This document shows positions 57,501 to 61,435 of a DNA stretch of 61,435 bases, in pieces. This stretch comes from Candidatus Yanofskyibacteriota bacterium. Its GTDB lineage: Bacteria; Patescibacteriota; Minisyncoccia; 2-02-FULL-40-12; IGHO2-01-FULL-4-A. Each line of letters begins with the position of its first letter. The stretch's first letter is position 1. Made by a program: the position numbers and the translations under genes. Under the pieces are notes generated by a model, which did not search any database, had not been told where the DNA came from, and saw only the letters and a list, made by a program, of their open reading frames with translations. Where the stretch lies: contig CAIUCV010000021.1 in the NCBI GenBank assembly GCA_903897805.1, positions 1 to 61,435 of the forward strand, read 5' to 3'.

Positions 57501-59285
57501 ATGGCTGGTGTTGTGGATCAAATCAAGGATCGCGTTGACATTGTCGACCTGATTTCGGGTTATTTAAAACTGAATAAGTCGGGCGTGAATTACAAAGCTA
57601 GATGCCCATTTCATAACGAAAAATCGGCTTCTTTTTTTGTTTCGCCGGAAAGGCAGATCTGGCACTGTTTCGGCTGTTCGGCCGGTGGTGACGTCTTCGG
57701 TTTCGTAAAACAGATTGAGGGCATAGAATTTGCGGACGCCTTGAGGATATTAGCAGGCCGGGCAGGGATTGAGCTTCACCGCCAAAGCCCGGAATACCAG
57801 CAATACCAGACCGCCAAAACTAAACTTTATGAGATCTGCGGTTTAGCAACGAGGTTTTTTGAAAAACAACTCCGCGAGTCAAACGCCGGCAGAAAAGCTC
57901 TTGCCTATTTACACGACAGGGGATTGGCCGACGAGTCAATAAAGAATTTCCGTCTCGGCTATGCGCCGGATTCCTGGAACGCTCTCGGCGATTTTCTGGA
58001 AAGGAATTATGAGAGCAAGGATATATTTGATGCCGGCTTGGTGGTGAAAAAAGACGGCGGAGGCCATTACGACCGTTTTCGCTCCCGAATCATGTTCCCG
58101 ATTTTTGATTTGAACGGTCAGGTTGTAGGATTTGCCGGCAGAGTTTTCGGCGATTTGGCGAAAGATGCCGAAGCCGCAAAATATGTAAACACCCCGCAAA
58201 CGGCCATTTACGACAAAAGCCGGGTTCTTTACGGCTTGGATAAGGCCAAACTGGCCGTCAGGCGCAAAAACAAATGTCTTGTGGTGGAGGGTAATATGGA
58301 TGTGATTATGTCGCATCAGGCCGGAGCGACAAATGTGGTCGCATCTTCCGGTACGGCCTTGACTGACGGGCATCTGAAGATCATCAAAAGATACACCGAT
58401 AATCTTGACCTGTGTTTTGACGCCGACAACGCCGGTACGTTAGCGACCGAAAGAGGCGTGGATTTGGCGCTCGCGCGGGGATTCAATGTCGGGATTGTTG
58501 CGATAGATGAACCGGAGCTGAAAGACCCGGCTGATTATGTAAAAAAATACGGCTCAAAATGGTCGGAGTATTCGCAAAGTTCGCGGCCGTTTCTGGAATT
58601 CTATTTTGAGACCGCCAAAAAAACTCTGGATGTAACAACTGCTCTGGGCAAAAAATTGCTGGCCCAAAAGATTTTGCCGTTTCTGGCCTCAATGGTCAAT
58701 AAAGTTGAGCAGGCGCACTGGGTGAGCGAAATTGCCTTGGCTCTGAAGCTGAAAGACGACATTTTATTTCAAGAGATTGCCGCGGCTAAACCGAAGGGCT
58801 TGGAGATTCAGGACGAAGAGCCAAATCAAGTCGAACCACCGAAGGAGAACTTTGATGTGCTGGAAGAAGGACTGCTCGCTTTGCTCATGAAAAAACCTGA
58901 CCTTGTTTTGGACATTCAGCCGGAGGATAAAGAATTTTTGTCCGGCCGAATGGCGGTTTTGGTGAAAGACATCGGCCTTTCTCTCAATGAAACCCGCGAA
59001 GACAGCAAAAAAATGATGGCCCAGCTGACATCCGCGGCGGGGCCTGAATCGGCGATGAATTTGGAATTTATATATTTGAAATCACAGGAACTGTGGAAAG
59101 ACATTGAAGACGATGAACTGGCCGGCGAATTTAAAAAAATACTCGGGCAGATGAAACGGCGCAAGATCTTAGCCCAGCTGGAAGGTTTAGAGTTTGACAT
59201 TAAAACTGCCGAGAAAAATAGGGAGAAGGAAAAATTAGTGACCCTGACGGTTGAATTTTCAAAAATTTCCAAGCAACTTTTATAA
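57501..59285 (+). CDS. dnaG: DNA primase
   Basis: 594 residues. N-terminal CHC2 zinc finger ([20 protein letters not shown], then HCFGC), the RNA polymerase core with the catalytic TOPRIM domain ([25 protein letters not shown] with acidic metal ligands) and a C-terminal helical helicase-binding region. It lays down primers for replication. The end overlaps the region before rpoD; dnaG-rpoD is the classic macromolecular synthesis order, here without rpsU. Confidence 0.97.
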   Translation: MAGVVDQIKDRVDIVDLISGYLKLNKSGVNYKARCPFHNEKSASFFVSPERQIWHCFGCSAGGDVFGFVKQIEGIEFADALRILAGRAGIELHRQSPEYQQYQTAKTKLYEICGLATRFFEKQLRESNAGRKALAYLHDRGLADESIKNFRLGYAPDSWNALGDFLERNYESKDIFDAGLVVKKDGGGHYDRFRSRIMFPIFDLNGQVVGFAGRVFGDLAKDAEAAKYVNTPQTAIYDKSRVLYGLDKAKLAVRRKNKCLVVEGNMDVIMSHQAGATNVVASSGTALTDGHLKIIKRYTDNLDLCFDADNAGTLATERGVDLALARGFNVGIVAIDEPELKDPADYVKKYGSKWSEYSQSSRPFLEFYFETAKKTLDVTTALGKKLLAQKILPFLASMVNKVEQAHWVSEIALALKLKDDILFQEIAAAKPKGLEIQDEEPNQVEPPKENFDVLEEGLLALLMKKPDLVLDIQPEDKEFLSGRMAVLVKDIGLSLNETREDSKKMMAQLTSAAGPESAMNLEFIYLKSQELWKDIEDDELAGEFKKILGQMKRRKILAQLEGLEFDIKTAEKNREKEKLVTLTVEFSKISKQLL

Positions 59286-59298
59286 ATTTACATTTACT

Positions 59299-60534
59299 AT
59301 GCCTAAAAAAATGAAAAAGGGTAAAAAATCGTCCAAGAAAAAACCTTTGAAAAAGAAGGTCGGTTTGAAATCGGCCAGAAAGAAAGTGGCCGGCCGCGGC
59401 AGGCCCAAAATTAAGCGTGCCAAAGTCGTAAAAGCAAGAGTTGCTAAAGTTTCAAAACCTTTTTCCGAAGACAAAATCCTGAAGCTGATAGAAAAAGGTC
59501 GTCATCGCGGGTTCATCACCGAGGCGGAAATTTTGCATACCTTCCCAAACGTTGAAAAAAATATAGAGGGGCTTGAACGGCTTTATGAGCGGTTGGAGGC
59601 GGCAAATATAAATATCATTGACGCGGGCAAGGTTTTTTCCGAGGAACAGACGAAAGAGCATGAGGAAAAAAAGAAACTGGAAACGGAGCAGATAGAAGCT
59701 GGTTCCGATTCCGTCCAGATGTATCTGCGGGAAATCGGTCAGTATCCGCTACTTCGCGGCGAAGAAGAGGGGGAGCTTGCCAAAAGGATTGAAAAAGGGG
59801 ACGAGTCCGCCAGGCAAAAGCTTATGCTTTCAAACTTGCGATTGGTCGTTTCCATCGCCAAAAAATACGTCGGCCGTTCCGCGAACCTAACCCTCCTGGA
59901 TTTGATCCAGGAGGGCAACATCGGGCTTTCGCGCGCGGCGGAGAAATTTGATTATAGGAGGGGATATAAATTTTCAACATATGCCACTTGGTGGATAAGG
60001 CAGGCAGTTACAAGGGCCTTGGCCGACCAAGCGCGCACTATCCGCATTCCGGTGCACATGATTGAAACGATAAACAAGTACCAGCAAGTCGTGAGGCGAT
60101 TGGTACAGGATTTGGGGCGCGAGCCGTTGCCGGAGGAAGTGGCGGCAGAGATGGGAGTTAATGTGGAAAAAATCAGGCATATACAGAAAATCTCGCAGGA
60201 CACCGTATCACTGGAAGCGCCCGTGGGGAGCGACGATGAGGAAAGCTCGCTTCTGGCTGATTTCATCGCCGACGAGGATTCGGCAACTCCCGAAACCATG
60301 GCTGGCCGCAGGATATTAAGAGACCATTTGCAGGAAATTATCAGCGAGTTGTCAATGCGCGAGCAGAAGATTTTGGAAATGCGGTTCGGGCTGAAAGACG
60401 GAGTAACTCATACGCTTGAAGAGGTGGGTAAGGTGTTCGGCGTAACCCGCGAGAGGATCAGGCAGATTGAAGCGAAGGCGCTTGAGAAAATCAGACAGCA
60501 CCACAAGATTGATAAGTTGAAAGGGTACTATTGA
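59299..60534 (+). CDS. rpoD: RNA polymerase primary sigma factor
   Basis: 411 residues from the ATG at 59299 ([16 protein letters not shown]). A very Lys-rich N-terminal stretch of about 60 residues comes first, then a short region 1.1-like part, region 1.2 ([20 protein letters not shown]), 2.1-2.4 ([34 protein letters not shown]), 3 and 4.2 ([20 protein letters not shown]). It recognises the TTGACA/TATAAT boxes seen throughout this window. It begins 13 bp after dnaG. Confidence 0.98.
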   Translation: MPKKMKKGKKSSKKKPLKKKVGLKSARKKVAGRGRPKIKRAKVVKARVAKVSKPFSEDKILKLIEKGRHRGFITEAEILHTFPNVEKNIEGLERLYERLEAANINIIDAGKVFSEEQTKEHEEKKKLETEQIEAGSDSVQMYLREIGQYPLLRGEEEGELAKRIEKGDESARQKLMLSNLRLVVSIAKKYVGRSANLTLLDLIQEGNIGLSRAAEKFDYRRGYKFSTYATWWIRQAVTRALADQARTIRIPVHMIETINKYQQVVRRLVQDLGREPLPEEVAAEMGVNVEKIRHIQKISQDTVSLEAPVGSDDEESSLLADFIADEDSATPETMAGRRILRDHLQEIISELSMREQKILEMRFGLKDGVTHTLEEVGKVFGVTRERIRQIEAKALEKIRQHHKIDKLKGYY

Positions 60535-60606
60535 TAAAATTGAAGATAGAAATTTTAAGAGGGCGCCCTGGTTATAAAAACAAAAACTCCACTTCCGCAG
60601 AGTTCT

Positions 60607-61230
60607 CTACTCAATGTCAGGAATTTTGTGGCACGTCCGGCAGCGGGCCTCGTAAAGCTCCGCATCGCCGATCTCAATCCGTTCACTCGTTCCGCCCTTT
60701 TTTTGCGTGTAAACTGCCGGACCAAATTTACCGTGGCATACAAAACATACGGCCGCTTCTTTTCTTATCTCGTCAGCCATTGCCATTAGCGCGGGCATAG
60801 GGTCGAACGGCTTTCTCCAAGCGTCAAGGTCAAGCCCCGCCGCTATTATTAGAAGTTCGCCTCTCGGTGCCTCTCCGGCATGATTTGGTGCCGCCCTCAT
60901 TTTCATTAACAGTTCCAGAAAATCGACTATCCAATTTCCGAAAAGTTGGGCTTCGTCTATGCCGACAACCTCTGGTCTTTTCTCTATGATTAGATTTCTT
61001 AATTCTTCTTCGCTTCCAATCGGAATGGCTTCCAATTCGTCATGCGGCTCAAATCCCAAACCCTCGGCTTTTTGCTGTCTGGCTATGATTTTATTTTCAG
61101 TCCTTTTATCAGTTTTAGGTTTTATAACCAGAATCCTCTTTTGGCCGTGTTGGGCCTTCCTTAACCTTTTTATCAATTCCTCGCTTTTCCCCGAAAACAT
61201 CGGACCGGTGATGACTTCCAGACGCACCAT
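60607..61230 (-). CDS. tdk: Thymidine kinase
   Basis: 207 residues from the ATG at 61230, chosen for GAGGAG upstream. TK1-type: P-loop VITGPMFSGKSEELIKRLRK, Walker B-like VVGIDEAQLF, lasso region and zinc site CFVCHG .. CRTC. It phosphorylates thymidine for salvage, typical of cells that cannot make all nucleotides. The catalytic Glu in DEAQ is present. It is convergent with rpoD. Confidence 0.95.
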   Translation of the reverse strand: MVRLEVITGPMFSGKSEELIKRLRKAQHGQKRILVIKPKTDKRTENKIIARQQKAEGLGFEPHDELEAIPIGSEEELRNLIIEKRPEVVGIDEAQLFGNWIVDFLELLMKMRAAPNHAGEAPRGELLIIAAGLDLDAWRKPFDPMPALMAMADEIRKEAAVCFVCHGKFGPAVYTQKKGGTSERIEIGDAELYEARCRTCHKIPDIE

Positions 61231-61269
61231 ATTCGTCTCCTCGGTTTTTAAGCAACTTCCGGCATTATA

Positions 61270-61306
61270 TAGCAATCGTTTAAAAATTCAACCGGGGTTG
61301 AATTCC
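61270..61306 (-). promoter_or_regulatory. Promoter of tdk with overlapping palindrome
   Basis: The minus strand has TTGAAT, 16-bp spacer and TATAAT. The -35 box lies in the imperfect palindrome ATTCAACCCCGGTTGAAT (about 61287-61304), which could be an operator. Confidence 0.6.
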
Positions 61307-61344
61307 CGCCGATTTTCTGTTAAAATATCTTTACAATTAAATAT

Positions 61345-61416
61345 TCCGGGGTAGCTCAATGGTAGAGCGGCTCCCTGTTAAGGAGATGGTTCCAGGTTCG
61401 AGTCCTGGCCCCGGAG
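61345..61416 (+). tRNA. tRNA-Asn (anticodon GTT)
   Basis: 72 nt. Acceptor TCCGGGG / CCCCGGA, D-arm GCTC..GAGC, anticodon loop CTGTTAA, T-arm CCAGG-TTCGAGT-CCTGG, discriminator G. Confidence 0.95.
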
Positions 61417-61435
61417 CAAGGTTGGACAGACCGAG

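Overview
This 61 kb window is bacterial, gene-dense, moderate in GC and uses TGA as a normal stop. It suggests a small-genome member of the Candidate Phyla Radiation (Patescibacteria, Parcubacteria-like). The reasons are a short UvrC without its C-terminal HhH domain, a ComEC split into two genes, many one-domain membrane proteins of unknown role, a PMT-type GT39 enzyme, LemA/HtpX, and a DGR with a four-helix-bundle Avd. The placement is an inference from gene content; there is no rRNA in the window.

Layout: 1-2.6 kb, end of a repetitive PKD surface protein and a divergent exported protein. 2.7-6.8 kb, ligA-gatC-gatA. 8.4-14.8 kb, comEC halves, ndk, Nudix, a GreA/B C-domain-like protein and small unknowns. 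15-20 kb, tRNA-Pro, rpmB, an M50 protease, rpsL-rpsG-fusA. 20.5-24.7 kb, RRM protein, envelope proteins, glutaredoxin, GT39. 24.8-28.7 kb, a tightly coupled run trxB / RpiB-like / 2-hydroxyacid dehydrogenase / rpe / PfkB kinase. 29.4-33.3 kb, an unknown protein, fba and ychF. 33.4-36.1 kb, a diversity-generating retroelement. 36.3-41.9 kb, phosphohexomutase, trpS, RNase J, a cysteine-peptidase-like protein. 42-46.3 kb, tRNA-Leu, peptide-binding protein, secG, uvrC. 46.4-50.3 kb, nucleotidyltransferase and CIRCE-controlled groES-groEL. 50.5-54.3 kb, lemA, pyrG, htpX. 54.3-61.4 kb, tRNA-Ser, Fic protein, dnaG-rpoD, tdk and tRNA-Asn.

The most striking system is the DGR. A 124-bp template repeat (34623-34746) and the variable 3' end of the gene at 33576-34253 (34107-34230) differ at 16 sites by my hand alignment, and every difference lies at an adenine of the template. 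All 12 Asn codons of the template are changed. An Avd-like gene lies on the opposite strand between the template and the reverse transcriptase, which is not the arrangement of the Bordetella phage BPP-1 prototype.

The second theme is undescribed intergenic structure. Long imperfect palindromes (about 145-215 bp) lie after genes. Two copies of one type (6834-7000 and 30673-30828, opposite orientation) share single-stranded motifs while their stems change in a compensatory way. Two copies of another type (17426-17640, 52718-52927) share loop and bulge sequences. Several apparently independent transcription units of about 150-345 nt, each with a sigma-70-like promoter and an intrinsic terminator but no ORF, look like structured RNAs; two of them share 5'-domain sequence. 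Telomere-like CCCTAAA micro-repeats lie in frame inside ligA, gatA and uvrC.

All coordinates, promoter spacings and alignments were read by eye. No database or folding program was run.
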